64,000 bases of DNA from Streptomyces rimosus (GTDB lineage Bacteria; Actinomycetota; Actinomycetes; Streptomycetales; Streptomycetaceae): positions 7,880,501-7,944,500 of the forward strand of contig NZ_CP023688.1 in the NCBI RefSeq assembly GCF_008704655.1, read 5' to 3'. Shown here one piece after another: positions 8,729 to 16,550 of the stretch; position 1 is the first letter of the stretch, and every line of letters starts with the position of its first letter. The notes under the pieces are model-generated. The model did no database searches and was not told the DNA's origin. It was given only the letters and a program-made list of their open reading frames with translations. The position numbers were made by a program, and so were the translations under genes.

Positions 8729-8757
8729 TGTATAGCGCACAGGGGGGCTTGCGGCAA
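8729..8757 (-). promoter_or_regulatory. Candidate minus-strand promoter overlapping the RAE
   Basis: On the minus strand TTGCCG (8757-8752) and TATACA (8734-8729) are separated by exactly 17 bases. The -35 lies inside the rifamycin-associated element. The transcript would begin near 8722, right at the hairpin. Confidence 0.5.
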
Positions 8758-8762
8758 GGCCC
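8744..8762. promoter_or_regulatory. Rifamycin-associated element (RAE)
   Basis: GGGGCTTGCGGCAAGGCCC at 8744-8762 matches exactly the 19-bp inverted-repeat RAE known upstream of rifamycin-inactivating enzymes and helR in Streptomyces and other actinobacteria, where it mediates rifamycin-induced transcription. It is 130 bases upstream of the helR start codon. On the plus strand TTGCGG (8749-8754) with CACAAT (8774-8779, spacing 19) is a plausible helR promoter. Confidence 0.92.
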
Positions 8763-8822
8763 CGGTCGTGCCGCACAATCGCTCGCCGAGGCCAGGACCT
8801 GCGGTAACGGGAGACACGCGCA

Positions 8823-8842
8823 GCACGCGCCGCGGCGCGTGC
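8823..8842. promoter_or_regulatory. Perfect 20-bp palindrome in the helR leader
   Basis: GCACGCGCCG followed by its exact reverse complement, about 50 bases upstream of helR ATG. It may be an RNA hairpin in the leader or a protein site; no function is known to me. Confidence 0.4.
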
Positions 8843-8891
8843 GTACGCGCGGCAGGACTCCGCAGGGCGGCCCAGGATCGGAGCTGACACC

Positions 8892-11063
8892 ATGCATTCC
8901 CTGACCACCAGCGTGTTCGACCTTCCCGACCGCCTGTCCGCCAAGGCCGACCCGAAGCTGACGGCGGCCGACGAACGGCACTTCGCGGCCATCGCGGAGA
9001 GCCTGGACCGGACCATCACCGAACTGTCCGACCGCCTCGACGCCGAACTCAAGGCACCCGGCGGCACCGGCCGGCAGGCGATGGACCGGGACGCCGAGGT
9101 CCACCGGCTGACCGGACGGCTGCGCGCCCTGCGCCGCTTCGGCCTCGACCTGTGCCTCGGCCACATGGCCGGCGCGGACGGCGCCGAGCCCGTGTACGTC
9201 GGACGGCTCGGCCTCACCGACAGCACGGGCCGCCGGCTGCTGGTCGACTGGCGGTCCCCCGCCGCCGAGCCGTTCTTCGGCGCCACCCACGCCGACCCGA
9301 TGGGGCTGGCGAGCCGCCGCCGGTACCGCTGGACCGACGGCCGGATCACCGACTACTGGGACGAGGTCTTCACCGCCGAGGGCCTGGAAGGACACGCCGC
9401 GCTCGACGACCACTCCGCCTTCGTCGCCAGCCTGGGCGGCAACCGTTCGGCACGGATGCGGGACGTGCTCGGCACCATCCAGGCCGACCAGGACGCCATC
9501 ATCCGGGCGGGCTCCCGCGGTGCCCTCGTGGTCGACGGCGGCCCCGGTACGGGCAAGACCGTCGTCGCCCTCCACCGCTCCGCCTACCTCCTCTACTCCG
9601 ACCCGCGCCTCGGCCACCGCCGCGGCGGCGTGCTGTTCGTCGGCCCGCACCGGCCCTATCTGTCCTACGTGGACGACGTCCTGCCGAGTCTCGGCGAGGA
9701 AGGCGTGCAGACCTGCGTCGTGCGGGACCTCGTCGCCGAGGGGGCCGAGGCGGCGGACGAGAGCGACCCGGAGGTGGCCCGCCTGAAGGCGTCCGCCGGC
9801 ATGGTGAAGGCCATCGAGAAGGCCGTCGGCATCTACGAGGAGCCGCCCACCAGGGGGATGACGGTCTCGACCGACTGGGGCGACGTCCGGCTGACCGCCG
9901 ATGACTGGGCCGAGGCGTTCGAGGCACCGGACCAGGGCACTCCGCACAACGAGGCGCGCGAGCAGATCTGGGAGGAGCTCGTCGCGATCCTGCTGGACAA
10001 GCTCGACGGCGACGTCCCGGGCCACGCCTTCGAGCGGTCGCTGCGGTACGACGAGGAACTGGTCACCACCCTGCACCGCGCCTGGCCGCTGCTCGAAGCC
10101 ACCGACCTGGTCTCGGACCTGTGGACGGTCCCCGCCTATCTGCGGCTGTGCGCCCCCTGGCTCAGCACCGACGAGGTGCGCAGGCTCCAGCGCAAGGACG
10201 CGCCCCAGGCGTGGACGGTGTCCGACCTGCCGCTCCTGGACGCGGCACGGCAGCGCCTCGGCGACCCGGAGGCGGCCCGCACCAAGCGCCGACACGCGGC
10301 CATGCTCGCCGCCCAGCGTGAGCGCATGACGCAGGTGGTCGACAACCTGATAGACGCCGCGGCCGCCTCCGGTGCCGACCTCGACGAGGGCGAGGGCCTG
10401 GTGACGATGCTGCGCGGCCAGGACGCCCAGGTCAGCCTGGTGGACGAGGCCGAACTGACCGTCGCGGAACCGGACCTGCTGGCCGGCCCGTTCGCGCACA
10501 TCGTGGTGGACGAGGCGCAGGAACTGACCGACGCGGAATGGCAGATGCTGCTGTCGCGCTGCCCGTCCCGCAGCTTCACCATCGTCGGCGACCGCGCCCA
10601 GGCCCGGCACGGCTTCACCGAGTCGTGGCGGGAGCGGCTCGAACGGATCGGCCTGGACCGGATCGAGGTGGCCTCCCTGAACATCAACTACCGCACGCCG
10701 GAAGAGGTCATGGCGGCGGCCGAGCCGGTCATCCGGGCCGCGCTCCCGGACGCCAACGTGCCGACCTCCATCCGCCGCGGCGGCATCCCCGTCACCCACG
10801 GCCCGGTGGCCGACCGCGACAAGGTCCTCGCCGACTGGCTCGCCGCCCACGACGACGGCATCGCCTGCGTCATCGGCGACCCCACGTTCCGGGCGACGCC
10901 GCGCGTCCGGTCGCTGTCCCCGGAGCTGGCGAAGGGCCTGGAGTTCGACCTGGTCGTCCTCGTCGATCCGGACGACTTCGGCGACGGCGTCCAGGGAGCG
11001 GTCGACCGCTATGTCGCGATGTCCCGCGCGACGCAGCAGCTCGTCATCCTGACGAGCGCCTGA
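8892..11063 (+). CDS. helR: HelR, RNA polymerase recycling motor ATPase (HelD family)
   Basis: A 723-residue UvrD/Rep-like superfamily-1 ATPase of the HelD family. An N-terminal helical region (about 20-95, heptad-like) fits the HelD arm that enters RNA polymerase. Motifs: Walker A GGPGTGKTVVALHR (near 216), motif II IVVDEAQELTDAEW (near 538), motif III IVGDRAQARHG, motif IV NINYRTPEEV, motif V ELAKGLEFDLVVL and a C-terminal VAMSRATQQL. HelR dislodges RNA polymerase from stalled complexes and displaces rifamycins, conferring resistance in Streptomyces venezuelae. The upstream RAE supports the HelR assignment over generic HelD. ATG at 8892 is the natural start. It acts on RNA polymerase in the cytoplasm. 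Confidence 0.92.
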   Translation: MHSLTTSVFDLPDRLSAKADPKLTAADERHFAAIAESLDRTITELSDRLDAELKAPGGTGRQAMDRDAEVHRLTGRLRALRRFGLDLCLGHMAGADGAEPVYVGRLGLTDSTGRRLLVDWRSPAAEPFFGATHADPMGLASRRRYRWTDGRITDYWDEVFTAEGLEGHAALDDHSAFVASLGGNRSARMRDVLGTIQADQDAIIRAGSRGALVVDGGPGTGKTVVALHRSAYLLYSDPRLGHRRGGVLFVGPHRPYLSYVDDVLPSLGEEGVQTCVVRDLVAEGAEAADESDPEVARLKASAGMVKAIEKAVGIYEEPPTRGMTVSTDWGDVRLTADDWAEAFEAPDQGTPHNEAREQIWEELVAILLDKLDGDVPGHAFERSLRYDEELVTTLHRAWPLLEATDLVSDLWTVPAYLRLCAPWLSTDEVRRLQRKDAPQAWTVSDLPLLDAARQRLGDPEAARTKRRHAAMLAAQRERMTQVVDNLIDAAAASGADLDEGEGLVTMLRGQDAQVSLVDEAELTVAEPDLLAGPFAHIVVDEAQELTDAEWQMLLSRCPSRSFTIVGDRAQARHGFTESWRERLERIGLDRIEVASLNINYRTPEEVMAAAEPVIRAALPDANVPTSIRRGGIPVTHGPVADRDKVLADWLAAHDDGIACVIGDPTFRATPRVRSLSPELAKGLEFDLVVLVDPDDFGDGVQGAVDRYVAMSRATQQLVILTSA

Positions 11064-11198
11064 GGCCGGGCGGCCGGGTCGCGGACGCTCCACCCGTACC
11101 GGACGTTGTACGGAGAACGGCTGATTGCGGGCGTCCCACAGGGCGCGCTTGTATGCGCGTACCCCGTACGGGCGGGGTGGCGGAGACCAGGGGGGAAC

Positions 11199-12392
11199 AT
11201 GGCGAAGCGGATACGTACGGGGCTGAGCGTGGCCGTCGCGGTCGGGATGCTGTTGTCGGGGGAGGCGGCGTGGGCCGGTGAGGGGGACGCGTCCACCGTC
11301 GTACGGGTGAGTACGGCGGCGGACGGCGGCCAGCTGACCGGCCCGTCACACATCGCCTCGATCAGCGCCGACGGCCGGTACGTCGCCTTCTGGACGGGGG
11401 CGCCGGAGCTGGGCGGCGAGGGCGATTCGATCCACGTACTGGCCGTCAAGGACGTGCGTACCGGACGGGTCGGGCGGATACCGGGCGCACGGCGCGAGGA
11501 CGGGGCCGGGATCGACAACGTCCCGCGCATCAGCGCCGACGGCCGCTTCGTCGCGTACTCCACCGGATACATCGGGCAGCGTTCCGCGTACCTGCACGAC
11601 CGCCGCACCGGCCGCACCATCCACCTGACCCCGCCGCCCGGCTCCCCGGCCGGCGGCGGGAGCGGCGAGGTCACCTCGCTGAGCGCACACGGCCGCTCGG
11701 TCGCCTTCCGGGCCACCGGCCCCGCACCGGACGGCCCGGTGCTCGACTACGTACACGACACGCTCACCGGCCGCACCGAACTGATCACCCCCAAGGCGCC
11801 GGGCGACAACGCCAAGTACGGGATCGTGCGGGGTGTCTCGCTGAGCGGGACGGGCCGGTGGGTCGCGTACGTGCTCGACGAGCCGGAGGGCGGCGGGCAG
11901 GACCTCTTCGTACGGGACCGCCGGACGGGCACCGTGCGCCGGGCCGACCTGAACCCCGACGGCACGCAGATGAACCAACGGCGCCTGCAGCTCGGCGAGT
12001 TGAGCGACAACGGCCGCGCCGTGACGTTCAGCGCGGACTCCCGGCGCACACCGGTCCGGTCCGGAGCACCCGGCTGGTACGGCTACGTACACGACCTGCG
12101 CGCCCGGCACACCCGGCAGGTGGGCCGGGAGCGCGGCTTCCCCACGGCCGTCAGCGGCGACGGGCGGCGCGTGCTGGAGAACTACGACGGCCGGCTGACC
12201 CTGCACGACCTGCGCACCGGCGAGCAGTACCCGGTCGCGGACGGCTATCTGAACCACGCCGCCCAGCACGCGCTGAGCCGGGACGGCCGCAGCGTGGTCT
12301 TCGGCTCGGTCCTGCGGGACCTGGTGCCCGGGGACACCAACGGCACGTACGACGTGTTCGTACGGCGGTTCGATGCCGGGGCCGGCGGTTGA
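11199..12392 (+). CDS. Secreted PD40/TolB-type beta-propeller protein (helR-right paralogue)
   Basis: A 397-residue exported protein with a Sec signal peptide (MAKRIRTGLSVAVAVG start, cleavage probably after EAAWA near residue 26). The mature chain repeats SADGRYVAFWT, SADGRFVAYST, SGTGRWVAY and SRDGRSVVFGS motifs, typical of PD40 propeller blades, and ends with LVPGDTNGTYDVFVRRF. Its first blade and its C-terminus match the protein at 7501-8664 closely, so the two are paralogues bracketing helR. ATG at 11199 has a GGGGGAA ribosome-binding site; an upstream in-frame start at 11106 has no signal peptide. It starts 135 bases after helR and could be read from the same rifamycin-inducible promoter. 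Confidence 0.8.
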   Translation: MAKRIRTGLSVAVAVGMLLSGEAAWAGEGDASTVVRVSTAADGGQLTGPSHIASISADGRYVAFWTGAPELGGEGDSIHVLAVKDVRTGRVGRIPGARREDGAGIDNVPRISADGRFVAYSTGYIGQRSAYLHDRRTGRTIHLTPPPGSPAGGGSGEVTSLSAHGRSVAFRATGPAPDGPVLDYVHDTLTGRTELITPKAPGDNAKYGIVRGVSLSGTGRWVAYVLDEPEGGGQDLFVRDRRTGTVRRADLNPDGTQMNQRRLQLGELSDNGRAVTFSADSRRTPVRSGAPGWYGYVHDLRARHTRQVGRERGFPTAVSGDGRRVLENYDGRLTLHDLRTGEQYPVADGYLNHAAQHALSRDGRSVVFGSVLRDLVPGDTNGTYDVFVRRFDAGAGG

Positions 12393-12453
12393 GGGTGATT
12401 GCGCCCGGTTGAAGCCGGGTTGTACGGGCGGCGATGGCGGGCATGTGGATCAC

Positions 12454-13197
12454 ATGACTCACGCCGGTTTCTTCATCCGCGGCTACGGGCCTCCGCCACG
12501 CGAGGACCGCCCGGCCATGGTGCTCGTCCACGGCCTCGGACTCTCGGGGCGGTACTTCGTGCCGCTCGCGCGCCGGCTGGCCGCGGGCGGGGCGACCGTA
12601 CTGGTGCCGGATCTGCCGGGCAACGCGCGCTCGCGGGCCGCCGCGCGGCGCGCACCCGACGTCGCACAGTGCGCCGATGCCCTGGCCCGCCTGCTCCAGC
12701 GGCTGTTCCCGGGCCCGAGTGTGCTGGTCGCCAACTCGGTCGGCTGCCAGGTGGCCGCTTCCCTGGCCGCCCGCCACCCCCACCTGGTCAGCCGTCTCGT
12801 ACTGGTCGGTCCGGCGCTCGAACCGGGGGCCTCCGGGTGGCGCCAGTTCGCCCGGCTCGTCGCGGACGCCCCCAAGGAGCTCCTCGGCCTGCTCGGCCTG
12901 GCCGCCTTCGACTACCTGGTGACCGGCCCCCTGCGCTGCGCCGCTTCCTTCCGCCACGCGCTGCGGGACGCGGCCGGGTCATTCGAGGGGAACCTCACCC
13001 GCGTCCGCGCGCCCACGCTCGTCGTACGGGGAGCGGGTGACACCATCGCCTCCGGCACCTGGACCCGGCGCGTGGCGGGCCTGGTCGCCGACGGGCGCGC
13101 CACGGACCTCCCGGGCACCGCCCACGCGGCCCACTACGGCGCGCCGGACGCCATGGCCGCACTGATCGAGAAGTTCACGGTGGGAGGGGTCGGATGA
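12454..13197 (+). CDS. Alpha/beta hydrolase
   Basis: A 247-residue alpha/beta-hydrolase-fold protein. The oxyanion region VLVHGLGLSGRYF lies near residue 25; the nucleophile elbow reads VLVANSVGCQVA (near 92), that is A-x-S-x-G in place of the usual G-x-S-x-G; the acid may be Asp in RGAGDTIA and the base His in the TAHAAHYGAP segment. The substrate is unknown. ATG at 12454 is preferred; an in-frame GTG at 12445 is possible. Its stop overlaps the start of the next membrane-protein gene (ATGA), so the two are translationally coupled. Confidence 0.75.
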   Translation: MTHAGFFIRGYGPPPREDRPAMVLVHGLGLSGRYFVPLARRLAAGGATVLVPDLPGNARSRAAARRAPDVAQCADALARLLQRLFPGPSVLVANSVGCQVAASLAARHPHLVSRLVLVGPALEPGASGWRQFARLVADAPKELLGLLGLAAFDYLVTGPLRCAASFRHALRDAAGSFEGNLTRVRAPTLVVRGAGDTIASGTWTRRVAGLVADGRATDLPGTAHAAHYGAPDAMAALIEKFTVGGVG

Positions 13198-13697
13198 ACT
13201 CCGCGAAGACATCCGGCCGGGCACCGTCCGGGCGCAAGCGGCGCCGCTCGCTGTGGCTGCGCGTGCTGCCCGGCATCTCCCCGAAGCGCCGCGGTTTCAT
13301 CCTGGCCTGGTGGGGGTTCGCGCTCACCTTCGGCGGGATGCGCCTGCTGACCTGGCTCATCCACATCGACGTGGCCGGGGTCGGCGACGTACAGGCCGGC
13401 GGGGTACACCTGCACCACTACGTATGGGGCATCCTGCTGCTCGCGGTGGTGGGCGCGGCAAGCCTGGCCGAACGCTCGGCGCGGGCACGCGCCTGGCTGG
13501 GCCTGGCCTACGGGGTGGGCCTGGCCCTGGTCGTCGACGAGGCGGCACTCCTGATCAGCCTGGAGGACGTGTACTGGGACACCGAGGGCGGCATCAGCAT
13601 CGCCCTGGCCATCGCCCTGATCGCCGTCGTCGGCAGCGTCCTCGCGTTCACCCGGGGGCGGCGGGCTTCCAGGGATGATGCGGATGACGACGGCTGA
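13194..13697 (+). CDS. Integral membrane protein, four predicted helices
   Basis: A 167-residue protein with a very basic N-terminus and about four hydrophobic segments (near residues 35-56, 80-95, 100-118 and 132-152). Conserved-looking features are HLHHYVWG near 75 and VVDEAALLISLEDVYW near 108, with several His, Asp and Glu beside the membrane. I do not recognise the family. Coupled by ATGA overlap to the upstream hydrolase. The last 20 codons (VGSVLAFTRGRRASR onward) lie in the first unit of a tandem repeat; two further copies of this gene end follow downstream. Confidence 0.7.
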   Translation: MNSAKTSGRAPSGRKRRRSLWLRVLPGISPKRRGFILAWWGFALTFGGMRLLTWLIHIDVAGVGDVQAGGVHLHHYVWGILLLAVVGAASLAERSARARAWLGLAYGVGLALVVDEAALLISLEDVYWDTEGGISIALAIALIAVVGSVLAFTRGRRASRDDADDDG

Positions 13698-14227
13698 CGC
13701 TCGTGGGCGGCGGCTTGGACGGCGGCGCCGCTCAGCTGTCCGCCGGGGGCGGCAGTTCGCCCGAGCCGCGTGGGATGAGGCGGGTGGGGATCTCTTCGCG
13801 CTGCGGTGGCCCGTCGCCGTCGAGGCGGTGGAGCGGCAGCGTCCTCGCGTTCACCCGTGGGCGGCGGGCGTCCAGGGATGATCCGGGCGACGGCGGCTGA
13901 TGCGCGCGGGCGGCGGTGCCGCTCAGCTGTCTGCCGGGGGCGGTAGTTCGCCTGAGCCGCGTGGGATGAGGCGGGTGGGGATCTCTTCGCGCTGCGGTGG
14001 CCCGTCGCCGTCGAGGCGGTGGAGCGGCAGCGTCCTCGCGTTCACCCGGGGGCGGCGGGCTTCCAGGGATGATCCGGGCGACGGCGGCTGATGCCCGTGG
14101 GCGGCGGTGCGGGCGGCGGCGCCGCTCAGCTGTCTGCCGGGGGTGGCAGTTCGCCTGAGCCGCGTGGGATGAGGCGGGTGGGGATTTCCTCGCGCCGCGG
14201 TGGCCCGTCGGTGCCGTCGAGGCGGCG
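13631..14227. repeat. Three tandem copies of a convergent gene junction
   Basis: Units begin at 13631, 13834 and 14025 (periods 203 and 191 bases). Each contains, in order, the 3' end of the plus-strand membrane-protein gene with its TGA (13695-13697, 13898-13900, 14089-14091) and, on the minus strand, the 3' end of the lacI-type gene with its stop (13732-13734, 13923-13925, 14126-14128). Copies share long identical stretches but carry scattered substitutions and small indels. Only the first plus-strand end and the third minus-strand end belong to whole genes; the other ends are fragments. The segment 13698-14125 holds no intact gene. Confidence 0.9.
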
Positions 14228-15169
14228 GAACAGCATGGTGGCGGCGGTACGGCCGAGCCGCGCCGCGTCCTGCGCCACGACCGTGATCGCGGGGGAGATC
14301 AGATCGGCCAGCTCGAAGTCGTCGAAGCCCACCAGGGCGACCGGGCGCGGGCGTTCGGCGAGCACCCGGACCGCGGTGACCGTCACCCGGTTGTTGCCCG
14401 CGAACAGCGCGGTGACCGGCCGCGGCCCGTCGAGCATGGCGGTGGCCGCGAAGCGCACCCGGTCCGGCGCGGTCGAGCCGAGGGACACCCACGCCTCGTC
14501 CACCGGCAGCCCCGCCGCGGCCATCGCGCTGCGGTAGCCGCGCAGCCGCTCGGCGGCGGTGTGGATACGCGGCTGGTCGCCGAGGAAACCGATGCGGCGG
14601 TGGCCGTGCGCGATCAGGTGCGCCACCGCGTCGCGGGCGCCGCCGAAACTGTCGGAGAGCACCGTGTCCGCCTCGATCCGGCCCGCCGGGCGGTCCACGA
14701 AGACGGTCGCCACGCCCGCCGCGATCTCCGGCTCCAGATAGCGGTGGTCGTCCGCGGCCGGGATGATCACCAGTCCGTCCACCCGGCGCGCGCACAGCGC
14801 GAGCACCAGCTCCTGTTCGCGCGCGGGATCCTCGGCGCTGGACCCGTTGATCAGCAGCGCGCCGTGGTCGCGGGCGACCTCCTCGACGGCGCGGTTCAGC
14901 GGCCCGTAGAAGGGGTCCGCGAGGTCCTCCAGGACCAGGCCGATGCTGGCGGTGCGGCCCTTGCGCAGGATGCGGGCCGAGTCGTTGCGGCGGAAGCCGA
15001 GGGCGGTGATGGCGTCCTGGACGCGGCGCTCGGTGTCGGGCGTGACGCCGGGTTCGCCGTTGACCACCCGGGAAACCGTCTTCAGGCCGACCCCGGCGCG
15101 CGCCGCGACATCCTTCATCGTCGGCCGGCTGCCGTAGCGGCGGGAAGTGCCCCGGGCGGTGTCGGTCAC
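14126..15169 (-). CDS. LacI-family transcriptional regulator
   Basis: A 347-residue sugar-responsive repressor: N-terminal LacI helix-turn-helix (MKDVAARAGVGLKTVSRVVNG at about residues 18-38, with hinge RNDSARILRKGRT) and a periplasmic-binding-protein-like effector domain (SIGLVLEDLADPFY, GLVIIPAADDH, RIGFLGD, ALVGFDDFELADLISPAITVV). GTG at 15169 is chosen; ATG at 15118 is the shortest option and longer frames run to 15418 without similarity. It is divergent from a ROK kinase, with a perfect LacI-type palindrome between them, so it probably represses the kinase and itself. Its last 100 bases are the third unit of the tandem repeat. Confidence 0.88.
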   Translation of the reverse strand: MTDTARGTSRRYGSRPTMKDVAARAGVGLKTVSRVVNGEPGVTPDTERRVQDAITALGFRRNDSARILRKGRTASIGLVLEDLADPFYGPLNRAVEEVARDHGALLINGSSAEDPAREQELVLALCARRVDGLVIIPAADDHRYLEPEIAAGVATVFVDRPAGRIEADTVLSDSFGGARDAVAHLIAHGHRRIGFLGDQPRIHTAAERLRGYRSAMAAAGLPVDEAWVSLGSTAPDRVRFAATAMLDGPRPVTALFAGNNRVTVTAVRVLAERPRPVALVGFDDFELADLISPAITVVAQDAARLGRTAATMLFRRLDGTDGPPRREEIPTRLIPRGSGELPPPADS

Positions 15170-15426
15170 GGTGCGCGGTCCTGATTCTGTCGGCGGCGGC
15201 GGGCGCCGGGCGGGCGCGGCGGCCGGCCCTGGTGCGGCCACGGCGGCTCCGGCACGCGCTCCGGCTGTCGCTGGAGAGACGGGCGGGGCGGGTGTGGCGG
15301 TTCCCGGTCCGGTACGCCGATGATGGGACAGGGCGCGACCGGGCGGCCGGTGTGTGGGACCGGCCGGGCGGAGCGCCCGGCGGTGCCGTGCGACGGTGCG
15401 CGGCACGGCGACGAGCATAACCTCTG

Positions 15427-15438
15427 GACAACGTTGTC
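15427..15438. promoter_or_regulatory. LacI-type operator GACAACGTTGTC
   Basis: A perfect 12-bp palindrome with the central CG pair typical of LacI-family operators, in the 344-base gap (15170-15513) between the divergent lacI-type and ROK kinase genes. On the minus strand TTGACA (15440-15435) overlaps it, so the site may cover a -35 of the lacI-type gene. The rest of the gap shows nothing further that I can support. Confidence 0.7.
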
Positions 15439-15513
15439 AAACGCGACGAGACTGGCGTTCCCGTGCCGGACCCACACCCCCCGGCCCCCGCGCCACCAGG
15501 AGATTCCACACCG

Positions 15514-16470
15514 ATGCAGACGGACCTCAGCGCAGCGCTGGACATCGGCGGCACCAAGATCGCCGGAGCGCTGGTGGACGAGCGGGGCACACTGCTCGTA
15601 CGCACCACCCGACCCACCCCCGCCGACCAGGACGGCGCCGCCGTCCTGCGCGCGCTCGCCGAGGTCGTGACGGACCTGACCGCGCGCCCCGAGTGGGCCG
15701 GGGTGGCGGCCGTCGGCATCGGCAGCGCGGGGCCGGTGGACGCCCGGCGCGGCACGGTCAGCCCGGTCAACATCCCCGGCTGGCGTGACTTCCCGGTCGT
15801 CGCGGAAGTCCAGGCGCTGGTCGGCGCGCTCCCGGTCGTCCTGGTCGGCGACGGCGTGGCGATGACCGCCGCCGAACACTGGCAGGGCGCCGCCCGCGGC
15901 TACACCAACGCCCTGTGCATGGTGGTCTCCACGGGCGTCGGCGGCGGCCTGGTGCTGGACGGCCAGCTGCACCCCGGCCCGACCGGGAACGCCGGGCACA
16001 TCGGCCACATCAGCGTGGACCTCGACGGCGACCCGTGCCCGTGCGGCGCCCGCGGCTGCGTCGAACGCATCGCCAGCGGCCCCAACATCGCCCGCCGCGC
16101 CCTGGAGAACGGCTGGCGGCCCGGCCTCGGCGGCGACACCAGCGCCGCCGCCGTGGCCGCGGCGGCCCGCGCCGGCGACCCGGTGGCCCGTCACTCCTTC
16201 GAGCGGGCCGCGCAGGCCCTGGCCGCCGGGATCGCGGCCACCGCGGCGCTCGTCGAGATCGAGATCGCGGTGATCGGCGGCGGCGTGGCCGGCGCCGGCG
16301 ACACCCTCTTCGTACCCCTGCGCCGCGCCCTGGACGACTACGCGACGCTCTCCTTCGTGCGCGGCATCACCGTCGTACCGGCACAGATGGGGACGGACGC
16401 CGGGGTGGTGGGCGCCGCGGCGGCGGCCGCGCAACAGTCCCGTCTCGATGCCTTCGTCCCCACGGTCTGA
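15514..16470 (+). CDS. ROK-family sugar kinase
   Basis: A 318-residue ROK kinase. The N-terminal phosphate loop is LDIGGTKIAGALVD; the sugar-binding region includes STGVGGGLVLDGQ, and the ROK zinc signature reads HIGHISVDLDG followed by CPCGARGCVE; a C-terminal IGGGVAGAGD adenosine motif completes the fold. ROK kinases phosphorylate glucose, fructose, N-acetylglucosamine or similar sugars using ATP; the exact sugar is not evident. ATG at 15514 is preferred, with AGGAG 11 bases upstream. Divergent from a LacI-type regulator with an operator in between, so it is probably substrate-induced. Confidence 0.88.
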   Translation: MQTDLSAALDIGGTKIAGALVDERGTLLVRTTRPTPADQDGAAVLRALAEVVTDLTARPEWAGVAAVGIGSAGPVDARRGTVSPVNIPGWRDFPVVAEVQALVGALPVVLVGDGVAMTAAEHWQGAARGYTNALCMVVSTGVGGGLVLDGQLHPGPTGNAGHIGHISVDLDGDPCPCGARGCVERIASGPNIARRALENGWRPGLGGDTSAAAVAAAARAGDPVARHSFERAAQALAAGIAATAALVEIEIAVIGGGVAGAGDTLFVPLRRALDDYATLSFVRGITVVPAQMGTDAGVVGAAAAAAQQSRLDAFVPTV

Positions 16471-16474
16471 ACGG

Positions 16475-16503
16475 TTCGCGCGGCCCGGTGCCACCTCTAG
16501 GCT
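16475..16503 (+). promoter_or_regulatory. Candidate promoter of the Ser/Thr kinase gene
   Basis: TTCGCG (16475-16480), 17 bases, TAGGCT (16498-16503). The -10 is good for Streptomyces, the -35 poor. A 20-codon frame starting at ATG 16514 overlaps the kinase start and could be a leader peptide, but has no supporting evidence. Confidence 0.35.
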
Positions 16504-16550
16504 GTTGCCGACCATGACCGGGGACGAGTGGTGCGGACGGGGCGAGGGGC

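Noticed and set aside
6267..11093. A 1608-codon open frame on the minus strand
   Set aside because: It lies antisense to the aldolase-like and helR genes and lacks recognisable domains; shadow of high GC content.
12404..12419. Small hairpin after the right-hand propeller gene
   Set aside because: Only five base pairs; too weak to call a terminator.
13675..14091. Three small open frames repeated within 13675-14091
   Set aside because: They are produced by the tandem gene-end repeat and have no starts with good ribosome sites; treated as repeat units, not genes.
13923..15773. A 616-codon minus-strand frame through the repeat and the lacI-type gene
   Set aside because: It is in a different frame from the LacI protein over most of its length and only joins its C-terminal residues through a repeat copy; not a real protein.
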